The notes below the pieces were generated by a model. The model ran no database searches and was not told where the DNA came from. It saw only the letters and a list, made by a program, of their open reading frames with translations. This document shows positions 15,274 through 24,484 of a stretch of 33,914 nt of DNA, piece after piece. This DNA comes from Pseudomonadota bacterium (lineage in GTDB: Bacteria > Pseudomonadota > Gammaproteobacteria > Steroidobacterales > Woeseiaceae), in contig JADFLJ010000006.1 of the NCBI GenBank assembly GCA_022564475.1, forward strand, positions 1 through 33,914, written 5' to 3'. Positions within the stretch are counted from its first letter, which is position 1, and each line of letters starts with the position of its first letter. The position numbers and the translations under genes were made by a program.

Positions 15274-17712
15274 ATGCTGCACCGTTTTCTGCCATTACTC
15301 ATACTGGCGTGTCTTGCTGCATGTGGCGGCGGTGGCTCTGCCACCGACCGTGGTATGTCCGCCGACGACTACGAAGTTCTCGATGGTTTCGTGACGCTTT
15401 ACTGGGACGAACAGCAGGCTCGCTTGCTGTTTCGCATCGATGAGTTCGACACGCCCTTGTTGTATCAATCCTCGTTATCGCGCGGTGTCGGGTCCAACGA
15501 CCTTGGCCTCGATCGTGGCCAGCTTGGCGCAACCCGCATTGTGCGATTCGTTCGCAGCGGCTCGAAAGTATTGCTGATCGCAGACAACCTCGACTACCGG
15601 GCAATCAGTGGTGATGCGGACGAGCGGCAGGCCGTCGATGAGTCCTTTGCACGTTCGGTTATTTGGGGATTTGAAGTTGCCAGCGAGAGCGACGGCGCGG
15701 TGCTGGTTGATGGCACGGATTTCTTCCTGCGTGACGCACATGAATTCTCGGCAAGCTTGAATGAGTCTGCGGAAGGCTCTTACTCGGTTGATGCCTCGCG
15801 CTCAATGATGTTCATGCCACGCACAAAGGCATTCCCGGACAACACCGAAATTGAAGCGGTCGTGACCTATACCGGCAAGCCGGCGGGCGAACACTTGCCG
15901 ACCGTCGTTCCCGACCCGGCGTCAATCACCGTGCATTCTCATCACTCCTTTATTCGTCTGCCGGATGATGATTTCGAGCCGTTGGCCTACGATCCACGCG
16001 CCGGGATTATCGGGCTGTCCTACGAGCGTGCGGGTTTCCTGGATTATGCGAGCGACATTGGCGAACCCCTGCGAGTGAATTACGGCCGTCGCCACCGGCT
16101 GCAGAAGAAGAACCCGGAGGCCGATGTCAGCGAGGCCGTCGAAGCGATTGTTTATTACGTTGATCGTGGCGCTCCGGAGCCCGTGCGATCAGCACTAATC
16201 GAGGGCGCGCTCTGGTGGAACCAGGCCTTCGAGGCAGCCGGTTATCGCGACGCGTTCCAGGTGAAGCTGATGCCTGAAGACGCCGACCCGATGGACGTCC
16301 GGTACAACGTCATCCAGTGGGTTCATCGTTCGACGCGCGGCTGGTCTTACGGTTCGTCAATTCTGGATCCTCGTACCGGGGAGATCATGAAAGGGCATGT
16401 CACGCTGGGCTCGCTGCGCGTGCGTCAGGACTACATGATTGCCGAGGGGCTGCTCGCGCCCTACATTGACGAAAATGTGCCGGACGACATGATCGACATG
16501 GCACTCGCACGTATTCGTCAGTTAGCGGCGCACGAAGTAGGGCATACGCTTGGTTTCGAACACAATTTCGCCGCGAGTACGCAGGAGCGGTCATCGGTCA
16601 TGGATTACCCGTTTCCGTTGATCACGTTTGATGAAAACGGCGACATCGACCTGTCCGATGCTTACGGTATTGGTATTGGCGACTGGGACAAGCGCACGGT
16701 TCTCTATGCTTACCAGGATTTTCCGATTGAGATGGATGCGGATGCGGAGCGCCAGTCAATCATTGAACAAACGATTGCGGATAATTACGCTTTCGTGGCA
16801 GACGGTGATTCTCGCTCGCTCGGCGCGGCGCATCCGGACGGCAATCTATGGGACAACGGCGCCGATGCAATCGCTGAGCTGGAGCATCTTCTGGATGTGA
16901 GGGCGTATGCGCTGAATCGTTTTTCCGAGAACGTGATTCGGGATGGTCGTCCAATGGCAAGGCTCGAAGAAGTGCTGGTGCCAATTTATCTCCTGCATCG
17001 TTTTCAACTGCAAGCGGTCGGGAAGTTGATCGGTGGCAGTTATTTCGATTATGCGCTGCGCGGCGACGGCCAGGATGTGCCGGCTGCCGTCAGTGAGGCA
17101 CGCCAGCGGCAAGCCATGGACGTGATGTACGGCACGCTGCAGGCAGATGTATTGAGTTTGTCCGCTGATCTGGTCGCGATCATTCCGCCGCGGCCGCCCG
17201 GAAATCCGAAATCTCGCGAAGCGTTCACGGGGGCAACGGGCGTGACATTCGACCCGCTGGCACCAGCCGCAAGCTCGGTGACGCTCACGCTGCAGGTGTT
17301 GCTCCATCCTCAGCGTGCAGCACGTATGAGCAGATCCGGATCGCCGTCTTTTTCGGAATTAGTCGACGGCCTGCTTGCTGCAAGCTGGGACAAAAGAACA
17401 AGTGCCGACAACGCAATGCTGCAACGACAAACCAACATGCTGGTGCTCGATGGGCTGCTACGGCTCGCCGTCACCGAGTCTGTCGACAATGCGGTTCGCG
17501 CAACGGCGCTTGCGGCCGTTGATCGTCTGCGCGGCCGGACACAGAGGCTGGTGTCGGCCGATAACGATGAGCTCGCGTTTTTGCGTCTCGCGCAACTGAA
17601 AATAGACAGGGTGCTTGCGGACCCTGCAAGCATTGAGACTTTGCTGGCAGTGACCGTACCGCCGGGCTCGCCGATCGGAGCGCTGGGCGCGCTGCTGCAA
17701 CAGGGTTATTAA
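15274..17712 (+). CDS. Large zinc metalloprotease lipoprotein (DUF5117/DUF4953-type)
   Basis: 812 residues. Lipobox LAAC with Cys17, followed by a glycine-rich stretch, indicates an outer-surface or periplasmic lipoprotein. The zinc motif HEVGHTLGFEHN (His420, Glu421, His424, His430) matches the metzincin-type HExxHxxGxxH, and the following SSVMDYP is a plausible Met-turn. The large domains before and after fit the DUF5117-DUF4953 zinc-dependent metalloproteases common in marine Gammaproteobacteria, Bacteroidetes and sphingomonads. AGGAG (15264-15268) with ATG 15274 gives an excellent start. The stop codon directly abuts the GTG of the symporter gene, so protease and transporter are probably co-expressed for peptide/amino-acid use (inference). 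Confidence 0.93.
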   Translation: MLHRFLPLLILACLAACGGGGSATDRGMSADDYEVLDGFVTLYWDEQQARLLFRIDEFDTPLLYQSSLSRGVGSNDLGLDRGQLGATRIVRFVRSGSKVLLIADNLDYRAISGDADERQAVDESFARSVIWGFEVASESDGAVLVDGTDFFLRDAHEFSASLNESAEGSYSVDASRSMMFMPRTKAFPDNTEIEAVVTYTGKPAGEHLPTVVPDPASITVHSHHSFIRLPDDDFEPLAYDPRAGIIGLSYERAGFLDYASDIGEPLRVNYGRRHRLQKKNPEADVSEAVEAIVYYVDRGAPEPVRSALIEGALWWNQAFEAAGYRDAFQVKLMPEDADPMDVRYNVIQWVHRSTRGWSYGSSILDPRTGEIMKGHVTLGSLRVRQDYMIAEGLLAPYIDENVPDDMIDMALARIRQLAAHEVGHTLGFEHNFAASTQERSSVMDYPFPLITFDENGDIDLSDAYGIGIGDWDKRTVLYAYQDFPIEMDADAERQSIIEQTIADNYAFVADGDSRSLGAAHPDGNLWDNGADAIAELEHLLDVRAYALNRFSENVIRDGRPMARLEEVLVPIYLLHRFQLQAVGKLIGGSYFDYALRGDGQDVPAAVSEARQRQAMDVMYGTLQADVLSLSADLVAIIPPRPPGNPKSREAFTGATGVTFDPLAPAASSVTLTLQVLLHPQRAARMSRSGSPSFSELVDGLLAASWDKRTSADNAMLQRQTNMLVLDGLLRLAVTESVDNAVRATALAAVDRLRGRTQRLVSADNDELAFLRLAQLKIDRVLADPASIETLLAVTVPPGSPIGALGALLQQGY

Positions 17713-19158
17713 GTGAGCACTCCGATACTGGTACTGGGCGCGTATCTGCTGGTATTGATCGCGCTTGCGCTCTGGAGTCGCCGCGACTCGCAATCGCTGA
17801 AAGGCTACTTTATTGCGGACAAGAAACTGCCGTTCTGGGTGGTCGCGTTTAGCGCCAATGCGACGGGTGAGTCGGGGTGGCTGCTGCTGGGCCTGACAGG
17901 CATGGGTTATACGGTTGGCGCACAGGCTTATTGGGTTGTCATCGGCGAGATCATCGGGCTGACAGCGTCCTGGGGGTTGATTTCCAGAAAGCTCAAGAAG
18001 CTCGGCGATGAGACGGACTCGATAACTCTCCCGGACGTCATGGCCGCGAAGTTCGACGACAAGATGCATCTTATCCGCGGCGTTGCCGTCGCGATCATCC
18101 TGATCATGGTGACGACCTACGTCACGGCACAAATGGTCGCATCAGGCAAAGCGCTGAGCAGCTTTGTGGGTTGGGACTACGAAACGGGCGTCATTATCGG
18201 TGCCATCATTATCGTTGGCTATACGTTTATAGGTGGTTACAAGGCCGTTTCCTACACCGACGTCGTTCAGGGCGTGCTGATGTTACTGGGCCTGATTCTG
18301 GTGCCCGCCGCAGCGATCTATGCGTCCGGCGGTTGGAGCGGTGTTACAGAATCACTGCAGCAACAAGATCCGAATCTGCTTGATATGTTTGCCGTGACGG
18401 GCGACGGCATTTCGGGCTGGGTCGTTATCCTGAGCTTCATGGCGATCGGACTGCCGTTCCTCGGTGTGCCGCAGATGTTGATCCGCTACATGTCGGCACG
18501 AGACGACGGCGAAGTGCGCAAGGCGCGTGTCATGTCGATCGGCGTGATGATTGTCTATCTGAGTGGCGCCGTGACCGTGGGTGTCGCCGGGCGAGCGTTG
18601 TTCCCGGGCCTGGAGGATGCAGACACGATCTTCCCGACGATCTCCAGCAACCTGTTTCCACCGTTGATTGCGGGCTTGCTGCTCGTCGTCGTATTGGCAG
18701 CGATCATGTCCACCGTCGATTCATTGTTACTGCTGTCGTCGTCTGCCGTGGTCCGGGACACGATGCAGAAAATCTTTGGCAGCGATAAATCCGATCGACA
18801 ATTGGCCGCTTACGGCAAATTCGTAACGGTGATCATCGGTGCAATTGGCGTTGTGTTCGCATTGCCCGATGGGCAGTACATCTTCTGGTTTGTGTTATTC
18901 GCCTGGTCCGGGCTTGGCGCCGCCTTCGGGCCGGCGCTGTTGGGCATTTTGTATTACAGGAAGATTACACGCCAAGGTGTCGTCGCCGGCATGCTCGGCG
19001 GCTTTCTGACCAGCGTGACCTGGGTTGTCGTATTCAAGGAACATGCCTACAACCTCTACGAGGCGATTCCGGCATTTACGGTGGGATTCTTGTTGACCTG
19101 GCTCGTCAGCCGGTTCACATGGAAGGAAGAACCCGAGTCGGGCCAGCCGAATGTGTAA
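17713..19158 (+). CDS. putP: Sodium:solute symporter, PutP-like (SSS family)
   Basis: 481 residues, 12-13 hydrophobic segments. It starts at a GTG immediately after the protease stop, with CAGGG inside the preceding coding end as a possible ribosome site. Family markers: KGYFIADKKLPFWVVAFS-NATGESGWLLLGLTG in helices 1-2 (proline/sodium site region), VTTYVTAQMVASGKALSSF, FIGGYKAVSYTDVVQG, GLPFLGVPQMLIRYMSA, and the Na2-site helix AIMSTVDSLLLLSSSAVVRD. The match is closest to sodium/proline symporters. Substrate is likely proline or another small amino acid, which fits the preceding extracellular protease, but SSS specificity is difficult to read from sequence. Confidence 0.9.
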   Translation: MSTPILVLGAYLLVLIALALWSRRDSQSLKGYFIADKKLPFWVVAFSANATGESGWLLLGLTGMGYTVGAQAYWVVIGEIIGLTASWGLISRKLKKLGDETDSITLPDVMAAKFDDKMHLIRGVAVAIILIMVTTYVTAQMVASGKALSSFVGWDYETGVIIGAIIIVGYTFIGGYKAVSYTDVVQGVLMLLGLILVPAAAIYASGGWSGVTESLQQQDPNLLDMFAVTGDGISGWVVILSFMAIGLPFLGVPQMLIRYMSARDDGEVRKARVMSIGVMIVYLSGAVTVGVAGRALFPGLEDADTIFPTISSNLFPPLIAGLLLVVVLAAIMSTVDSLLLLSSSAVVRDTMQKIFGSDKSDRQLAAYGKFVTVIIGAIGVVFALPDGQYIFWFVLFAWSGLGAAFGPALLGILYYRKITRQGVVAGMLGGFLTSVTWVVVFKEHAYNLYEAIPAFTVGFLLTWLVSRFTWKEEPESGQPNV

Positions 19159-19217
19159 CCAATCGGGGATTTCGACGCTATAAGAGTCCATACAAGTGAA
19201 TTAAAGGACCTGATCAA

Positions 19218-20138
19218 ATGCGTTATCTCAAACTGGTTACAGCCTGCATCCTGTTCTTGTCTCCGGCCATGGCCTTCGGCGGCATTGATGCCGACGACCT
19301 GCCGAGCGCAACGACTTGGTATGTCCACGTCGATTTCCGGGAAATGCAGTCATCAACAGCAGGCAAGAGCCTGTGGGATTGGCTCGATGGCGAGGTATTC
19401 GAAGAAATTCGTGACGACGCCGAAATCGATGTCGCGACCGAAGTAGATCGTATTACGGCGTATGCCACAGATGAGAATGGCGTGGTTTTTGTTCTCGAAG
19501 GCGCTATTTCCCAAGCGACAAAAGATAAAGTGCTCGCTGCCGCAGCCGGCGCCAGGAAATTCGACATGCTGAAATACCAACGCAAGACCTATTACTTTGT
19601 CGAGCGCGATGAGGATGACAATAACGACATAGACATAGACGGATTTAATAATGAGCTGTATTTCAGCTTCGCCGTCAATAACAAGTTGATCGCGGCGACC
19701 AGCGAACAGCAATTGCAGGCGATGCTGGCCAATGGTGGCAAGATAGCCGGAAGCAAGAGCCACAATGGCGCCTTGTTTATTCTCACGGCTGAGAGAAGCC
19801 TGATTCAGGCGGGCATGGATACCGAGGGCTTTGATGAGGAAGAGGGCGGTTTCAAATCCAATATTCTGCGCAACACGAATCATGCTGCGATCCTGGTCGC
19901 GGACATCGCCGACAATATCGTCGTCGAGGCACAGCTGACGACGGCAGAGCCTGAAATGGCCGAGTCTCTGGCCAGTATCGTGCGTGGCCTGGTCGCGATC
20001 ACTGCGTTCAGCGACGACCTGGATCCGAACCTTAGTGCAACTCTGCGCAGCATCAAAGTTGACGTGACGGACAATAAGCTCAAGGTCAGCGTAATCGTGA
20101 GCCCGGAAGTAATCAAAGCGGCGATGGACGAAGCCTGA
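19218..20138 (+). CDS. Exported protein of unknown function
   Basis: 306 residues with a signal peptide (MRYLKLVTACILFLSPAMAFG, cleavage after about residue 20). The mature protein has WYVHVDFREM, a strongly acidic patch (ERDEDDNNDIDIDGFNNE, about 134-151) that could bind cations, and a C-terminal domain ending in VSPEVIKAAMDEA. No cysteines in the mature part and no catalytic motif I recognise. AAAGGA lies 8-13 bases upstream of the ATG. The next gene encodes an ECF sigma factor 28 bases downstream, so this protein may be in its regulon or signalling chain (inference). Confidence 0.8.
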   Translation: MRYLKLVTACILFLSPAMAFGGIDADDLPSATTWYVHVDFREMQSSTAGKSLWDWLDGEVFEEIRDDAEIDVATEVDRITAYATDENGVVFVLEGAISQATKDKVLAAAAGARKFDMLKYQRKTYYFVERDEDDNNDIDIDGFNNELYFSFAVNNKLIAATSEQQLQAMLANGGKIAGSKSHNGALFILTAERSLIQAGMDTEGFDEEEGGFKSNILRNTNHAAILVADIADNIVVEAQLTTAEPEMAESLASIVRGLVAITAFSDDLDPNLSATLRSIKVDVTDNKLKVSVIVSPEVIKAAMDEA

Positions 20139-20166
20139 GCAAGGGCGACTGGACCCGTACTCTGTT

Positions 20167-20715
20167 GTGACTGACGAACTTGACCTCATAGATGCCGCAA
20201 AGTCGGGCTCGGTGATCGCATTCACCGAGCTCGTGCGCAGTTATCGTGAACGGCTGCTGCGCTTCTTGCTTACTCGTTGCGAAAGCTACGCGGATGCAGA
20301 AGATGCGTTGCAGGATACCTTCATCAACGCCTATCGCTATCTCCAATCCTACGATTCGCGTTGGCGATTCAGCACCTGGTTATATCGCATCGCGATTCGC
20401 AATGCCGCCCGGCTGCAAACGGACCACGTCGCCGAACTTGGCGAATTGCGAGATGAAGAAAGCGATCCGCTCAAATTGTGTATCGCGGATTCGGAATGCG
20501 AAAACCTGTGGCAAAGCGCGCGTCGACTGCTGTCGGACGAAGTGTATACGGCGATGTGGTTGCGCTATGTAGAGGACATGTCGATCAAAGATGTTGCCGT
20601 CGTGCTGGATCGATCGAACTCATGGACCAAAGTAAACCTGTTACGAGGACGTCGTGCGCTTGAAGCGGAGCTGAACCGCGACCAGCAGACGAACGAAAGT
20701 GAAGCCTATGGATAA
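20167..20715 (+). CDS. ECF-type RNA polymerase sigma factor
   Basis: 182 residues. Region 2 is clear: DAEDALQDTFINAYRYLQSY (2.1-2.2, core binding) and FSTWLYRIAIRNA (2.3-2.4, -10 recognition). Region 4 appears as a helix-turn-helix (YVEDMSIKDVAVVLDRSNSWTKVNLLRGRRALE). No sigma 1 or 3 domain, so ECF class. The GTG at 20167 starts 28 bases after the preceding stop. Its 3' end overlaps the next gene by 8 bases (ATGGATAA), the usual arrangement with a cognate anti-sigma factor. Target promoters are unknown. Confidence 0.92.
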   Translation: MTDELDLIDAAKSGSVIAFTELVRSYRERLLRFLLTRCESYADAEDALQDTFINAYRYLQSYDSRWRFSTWLYRIAIRNAARLQTDHVAELGELRDEESDPLKLCIADSECENLWQSARRLLSDEVYTAMWLRYVEDMSIKDVAVVLDRSNSWTKVNLLRGRRALEAELNRDQQTNESEAYG

Positions 20716-21103
20716 ACTCGCCAGACAGCTGCGCGAAGACGCGGCCAATATCAATGTTGAGGTCTCTGCTGAACTCGATGACCGAATACGGGCATCGCTG
20801 CACGGCATCACGCCCGAGCGAGCGCGGGAAAGTGAAGCGCCGCAGCGACCGCGTTCTACGTGGTGGGCAAGCAGTCTGACCGGTATCGCGGCTGTGACAA
20901 TCGTGATCGTGCTGCTCAATCTCAATCAGCCGGAGCCTCCTGTAGTGCTTATTACCACTCCGCCCGGCAATATTTTTCAGCCACAGCTGATTATCAACCC
21001 AGCCGTCATGACAGCGCCGCTGCGGAAAGAACTCGAAAATCTCGAAGCGGATCTCAAAAAGGCCGAGCAAGCCGTTAGGAAGGAAATCGGACTGTTTCCC
21101 TGA
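20708..21103 (+). CDS. Membrane-anchored putative anti-sigma partner
   Basis: 131 residues with one transmembrane helix (about 49-70, TWWASSLTGIAAVTIVIVLL), a basic/acidic cytoplasmic N-terminal part of ~48 residues and an extracytoplasmic C-terminal part with a Glu/Lys-rich helix (PLRKELENLEADLKKAEQAV). The gene start lies within the 3' end of the sigma factor gene, which strongly suggests a sigma/anti-sigma pair. No HxxxCxxC zinc motif of classic ZAS anti-sigma factors is present, so the assignment rests on topology and context. ATG 20708 is chosen over GTG 20699; both are in frame. Confidence 0.75.
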   Translation: MDKLARQLREDAANINVEVSAELDDRIRASLHGITPERARESEAPQRPRSTWWASSLTGIAAVTIVIVLLNLNQPEPPVVLITTPPGNIFQPQLIINPAVMTAPLRKELENLEADLKKAEQAVRKEIGLFP

Positions 21104-21354
21104 TTCAGGCGTGTGAGCCTGCGGATCAGACGCAAACGAGAGCAGCAGCTCGCGGCATTTTTCCTGGTGGAAATCGAAGTTTGATTCCCTTATCCTCACG
21201 GCGGGGATCAGTTCGCTGATATCAAAATATCGAACAAGCGGCACATACGGGGAATAGCGGCTAAGCAGAAAAGCGAACTGGCACATTGGAATAACCAGCA
21301 ACGCCCCCGTCGCGGCTGGATAAATTACACTGATCAACCAAGGATGCGTGAAGT
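21104..21354 (+). other. Intergenic region ahead of the cytochrome oxidase operon
   Basis: 251 bases without a convincing gene. It should contain the oxidase operon promoter, but no strong -35/-10 pair stands out; AT-rich TAAATT at 21321-21326 is one -10 candidate. A five-base-pair stem with a TTCG tetraloop is at 21207-21220, and a weaker stem-loop with a T-rich 3' side lies near 21137-21160 and may end the sigma-factor transcript. AAGGA at 21340-21344 is the ribosome site of the first oxidase gene. Confidence 0.5.
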
Positions 21355-22707
21355 ATGCCTTTAGCTGTTGTTTTGATCCTGCTCGTCGTCGGTTCCGTTA
21401 TCTTCCACTTCGTAAGTCCCTGGACTTTTACCCCGTTGGCATCCAACTGGGGGACGATCGACCTGACGATCAACATTACCTTCATCGTTACCGGTATTGT
21501 CTTCGTCGCAATCAACCTGTTCATGGCTTATGCGATTATCAAGTATCGTTATAAGAAAGATGCTCGTGCCAAGTACGAACCCGAAAACAAAAAACTCGAA
21601 TACTGGTTGACTGGTATCACAGGGGTCGGCGTTGCATTGATGCTCGCGCCGGGTCTGTTCGTTTGGGCGGAGTTCGTCAATGTGCCGGAAGAGGCGGATG
21701 TCGTCGAGGCCGTTGGTCAGCAATGGCATTGGTCGTATCGCTATCCGGGCGCTGACGGCAAGTTTGGCGAAGTTGATGCCGAACGTATCACGATGGACAA
21801 CCCGTTCGGCATCGATCCCGCGGACCCCAACGGCCAGGATGATCTCGTTGTAGCGCATCCCGAAGCGCATATCCTGCTCGACCAGCCCGTCAAATTCCTG
21901 CTGCGTTCCAAAGACGTATTGCACAACTTCACGGTGGCACAGTTCCGCGTCAAGATGGACCTGGTACCCGGCACACAGACCTATCTATGGTTGACGCCGA
22001 CCAAGGCAGGACGATTCGAACTCTTGTGCGAAGAGCTTTGCGGTATTGCGCACCACACGATGCGCGGCGCAATCATTGTCGATGAAAGAGCTGATTACGA
22101 CGCGTGGATCGCGAAGCAACAGACGTTTGCCGAATCACAAGTTGTTGTCGTCGGCAACGCGGATATTGGCGCAGCTCAATACGCAATCTGTGGCGCCTGC
22201 CATGGTCAGCAAGGCGAAGGCTCGGTGGCGATGAACGCACCGAAGCTCGCCGGCCAGAGTGGCTGGTACCTGCAACGCCAGATCAAGGCTTACCAGAATG
22301 GTTTGCGCGGTGTGCATGAAGACGACACTTATGGCAGACAGATGGCACCGATGGCTGCGACCCTGTTCGACGATGCGTCGATCGCCAATGTCATTGCATA
22401 CATCCAGTCGTTTCCGGATACACCTGCGCCGCACACGATTGCTGGTGATGCGGACCATGGGCAGCGACTCTACAGGGTTTGCTCCTATTGCCACGGCAAG
22501 GATGGCATGGGTATCCAGGCGCTGAATGCACCTCGCACAGCAGGCATGACCGACTGGTACATGGCCAGGCAATTACAGAATTTCAAGGACGGTGTCCGCG
22601 GTACGCATAAGCAGGACTTTTACGGAATGCAGATGGGCTTTATGGGCGCCATCGTGCAGGACGAGCAGGCAATCAATGACTTGATGGCCTACATCAATAC
22701 CCTATAG
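21355..22707 (+). CDS. coxB: Cytochrome c oxidase subunit II with two C-terminal cytochrome c domains
   Basis: 450 residues. N-terminal hydrophobic helices anchor the protein; the QQWHWSYRYPG strand opens the cupredoxin domain. The CuA ligands are complete: His190, then Cys225, Glu227, Cys229, His233 and Met236. Two haem c sites follow, CGACH (279-283) and CSYCH (376-380), each in its own cytochrome c domain. The fusion defines a caa3-like, here dihaem, subunit II that takes electrons from c-type carriers and passes them to CuA. First gene of a five-gene operon; the next gene starts 10 bases downstream. Two haem domains rather than one is the noteworthy variant. Confidence 0.96.
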   Translation: MPLAVVLILLVVGSVIFHFVSPWTFTPLASNWGTIDLTINITFIVTGIVFVAINLFMAYAIIKYRYKKDARAKYEPENKKLEYWLTGITGVGVALMLAPGLFVWAEFVNVPEEADVVEAVGQQWHWSYRYPGADGKFGEVDAERITMDNPFGIDPADPNGQDDLVVAHPEAHILLDQPVKFLLRSKDVLHNFTVAQFRVKMDLVPGTQTYLWLTPTKAGRFELLCEELCGIAHHTMRGAIIVDERADYDAWIAKQQTFAESQVVVVGNADIGAAQYAICGACHGQQGEGSVAMNAPKLAGQSGWYLQRQIKAYQNGLRGVHEDDTYGRQMAPMAATLFDDASIANVIAYIQSFPDTPAPHTIAGDADHGQRLYRVCSYCHGKDGMGIQALNAPRTAGMTDWYMARQLQNFKDGVRGTHKQDFYGMQMGFMGAIVQDEQAINDLMAYINTL

Positions 22708-22717
22708 GAAATCGAAG

Positions 22718-24484
22718 ATGTCATCATATGTTGCAATTGCAGATCGCGATCACGAGATTGAACATCACGATCCGCAGACATTCATAAGGAAGTACGTCTG
22801 GAGTCAGGACCACAAGGTCATTGCCATCCAGTACGGGATAACGGCGATTTTCGTTGGCCTGATCGCACTCGGCCTGTCGCTCATGATGCGATTGCAGCTC
22901 GGTTTTCCTAACGAGTTTGAGTTCATCAATCCGGAGAGCTATTACCAGTTCATCACGATGCACGGCATGATCATGGTGATCTACCTGCTGACAGCATTGT
23001 TTCTCGGCGGCTTCGGCAACTATTTGATTCCGCTCATGTGTGGCGCCCGCGACATGGTGTTCCCGTACATGAACATGCTCAGTTACTGGGCCTACCTCCT
23101 GTCGGTCATTATCCTGCTGGCGAGTTTCTTCGTGCCTGGAGGCGCGACGGGAGCCGGCTGGACCTTGTACCCGCCGCAGGCGATCCTGCCCGGGACGCCG
23201 GGTGTCGAATGGGGCATATTGCTGATGTTGGTGTCGCTGGCCGTATTCATCGTCGCGTTCACCATGGGCGGCCTGAATTACGTTACGACGGTGTTGCAGG
23301 CACGTTGCCGCGGCATGACGCTGATGCGCATGCCGTTGTCGGTCTGGGGCATCTTCATCGCAACGATTCTCGGCTTGCTGGCATTCCCGGCACTGCTCGT
23401 CAGCGCGATCATGATGTTGTTCGACATGAATCTCGGCACGAGTTTCTTCATGCCGGCGATTAGCTCAATGGGCGTTGACCCGGGTTTTGTGGGTGGTAGC
23501 CCGATCCTGTTCCAGCATTTGTTCTGGTTCTTCGGTCATCCCGAGGTGTACATCGTCGCCTTACCGGCATTCGGTATCGTGTCGGATCTGCTCAGCGTAC
23601 ATGCTCGCAAGAACATCTTCGGCTATCGCATGATGGTCTGGGCACTCATCGCGATCGGCGGTTTGTCGTTCGTTGTCTGGGCGCACCATATGTACGTATC
23701 AGGGATGCATCCTTACTTCGGATTCTTCTTCGCGACGACGACGTTGATTATCGCGGTGCCGACGGCGATAAAAGTTTACAACTGGGTGCTGACTCTGTGG
23801 GAGGGCAACATTCACCTCCGCGTGCCGATGTTGTTTGCGATCGGTTTCATATTTACGTTTATTCATGGCGGGCTGACGGGTCTGTTCCTGGGTAACGTCA
23901 CGATCGATATGCCGCTGTCAGATACCTATTTCGTGGTCGCACATTTCCACATGGTGATGGGCGTGTCGCCAATTCTTGTGGTATTCGGCGCCATCTATCA
24001 CTGGTTCCCGAAAATCACGGGCAAGATGTACAACGAGACGCTCGGCAAGTGGCATTTCTGGATGACCTTCCTCGGTACCTATGCGATTTACCTGCCAATG
24101 CATTACCTGGGCTTCCAGGGTGTGCCGCGGCGTTACTTCGCGATGGGCAATACGGACTTCCTGCCCGAATCGGCGCAGGCGTTGAATGCCGCCATCACGA
24201 TATCGGCCTTATTTGTTGCGGCGACGCAGATCCTGTTTTTCGTCAACATGATCTGGAGCATGAAAAGCGGCAAGAAAGCGGATCCGAATCCGTGGGATGC
24301 GACCACGCTTGAGTGGCTGACACCGGACACGCCGCCAAAACACGGCAACTGGGGTCCTGATCTGCCCGTCGTACACCGCTGGGCCTACGACTACAGCGTG
24401 CCGGGCTACGAGGACGATTTTATTCCACAAACCGTGCCGCCTGAGCAGGCGCCTGCGGGTCGCGACCACGGAGTTGTGGACTAG
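22718..24484 (+). CDS. coxA: Cytochrome c oxidase subunit I
   Basis: 588 residues, about 12 transmembrane helices. Active-site motif GHPEVY has His274 (CuB) with Glu276 and Tyr278, the A1-type haem-copper oxidase signature with the cross-linked His-Tyr. His409 and His411 in VAHFHMVMG bind haem a3 and haem a. GARDMVFPYMN carries the D-channel aspartate. The enzyme reduces oxygen to water and pumps protons in the cytoplasmic membrane. AGGAA at 22706-22710 precedes the ATG. The stop codon shares a base with the start of the next gene, so translation is coupled. Confidence 0.97.
   Translation: MSSYVAIADRDHEIEHHDPQTFIRKYVWSQDHKVIAIQYGITAIFVGLIALGLSLMMRLQLGFPNEFEFINPESYYQFITMHGMIMVIYLLTALFLGGFGNYLIPLMCGARDMVFPYMNMLSYWAYLLSVIILLASFFVPGGATGAGWTLYPPQAILPGTPGVEWGILLMLVSLAVFIVAFTMGGLNYVTTVLQARCRGMTLMRMPLSVWGIFIATILGLLAFPALLVSAIMMLFDMNLGTSFFMPAISSMGVDPGFVGGSPILFQHLFWFFGHPEVYIVALPAFGIVSDLLSVHARKNIFGYRMMVWALIAIGGLSFVVWAHHMYVSGMHPYFGFFFATTTLIIAVPTAIKVYNWVLTLWEGNIHLRVPMLFAIGFIFTFIHGGLTGLFLGNVTIDMPLSDTYFVVAHFHMVMGVSPILVVFGAIYHWFPKITGKMYNETLGKWHFWMTFLGTYAIYLPMHYLGFQGVPRRYFAMGNTDFLPESAQALNAAITISALFVAATQILFFVNMIWSMKSGKKADPNPWDATTLEWLTPDTPPKHGNWGPDLPVVHRWAYDYSVPGYEDDFIPQTVPPEQAPAGRDHGVVD

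Noticed and set aside
17458-18132. 224-codon minus-strand reading frame across the protease-symporter junction
   Set aside because: Arg/His/Gln-rich shadow of two well-supported genes.
20585-21337. 250-codon minus-strand reading frame opposite the sigma/anti-sigma genes
   Set aside because: Antisense of recognisable genes; no motif, and no plausible ribosome site.
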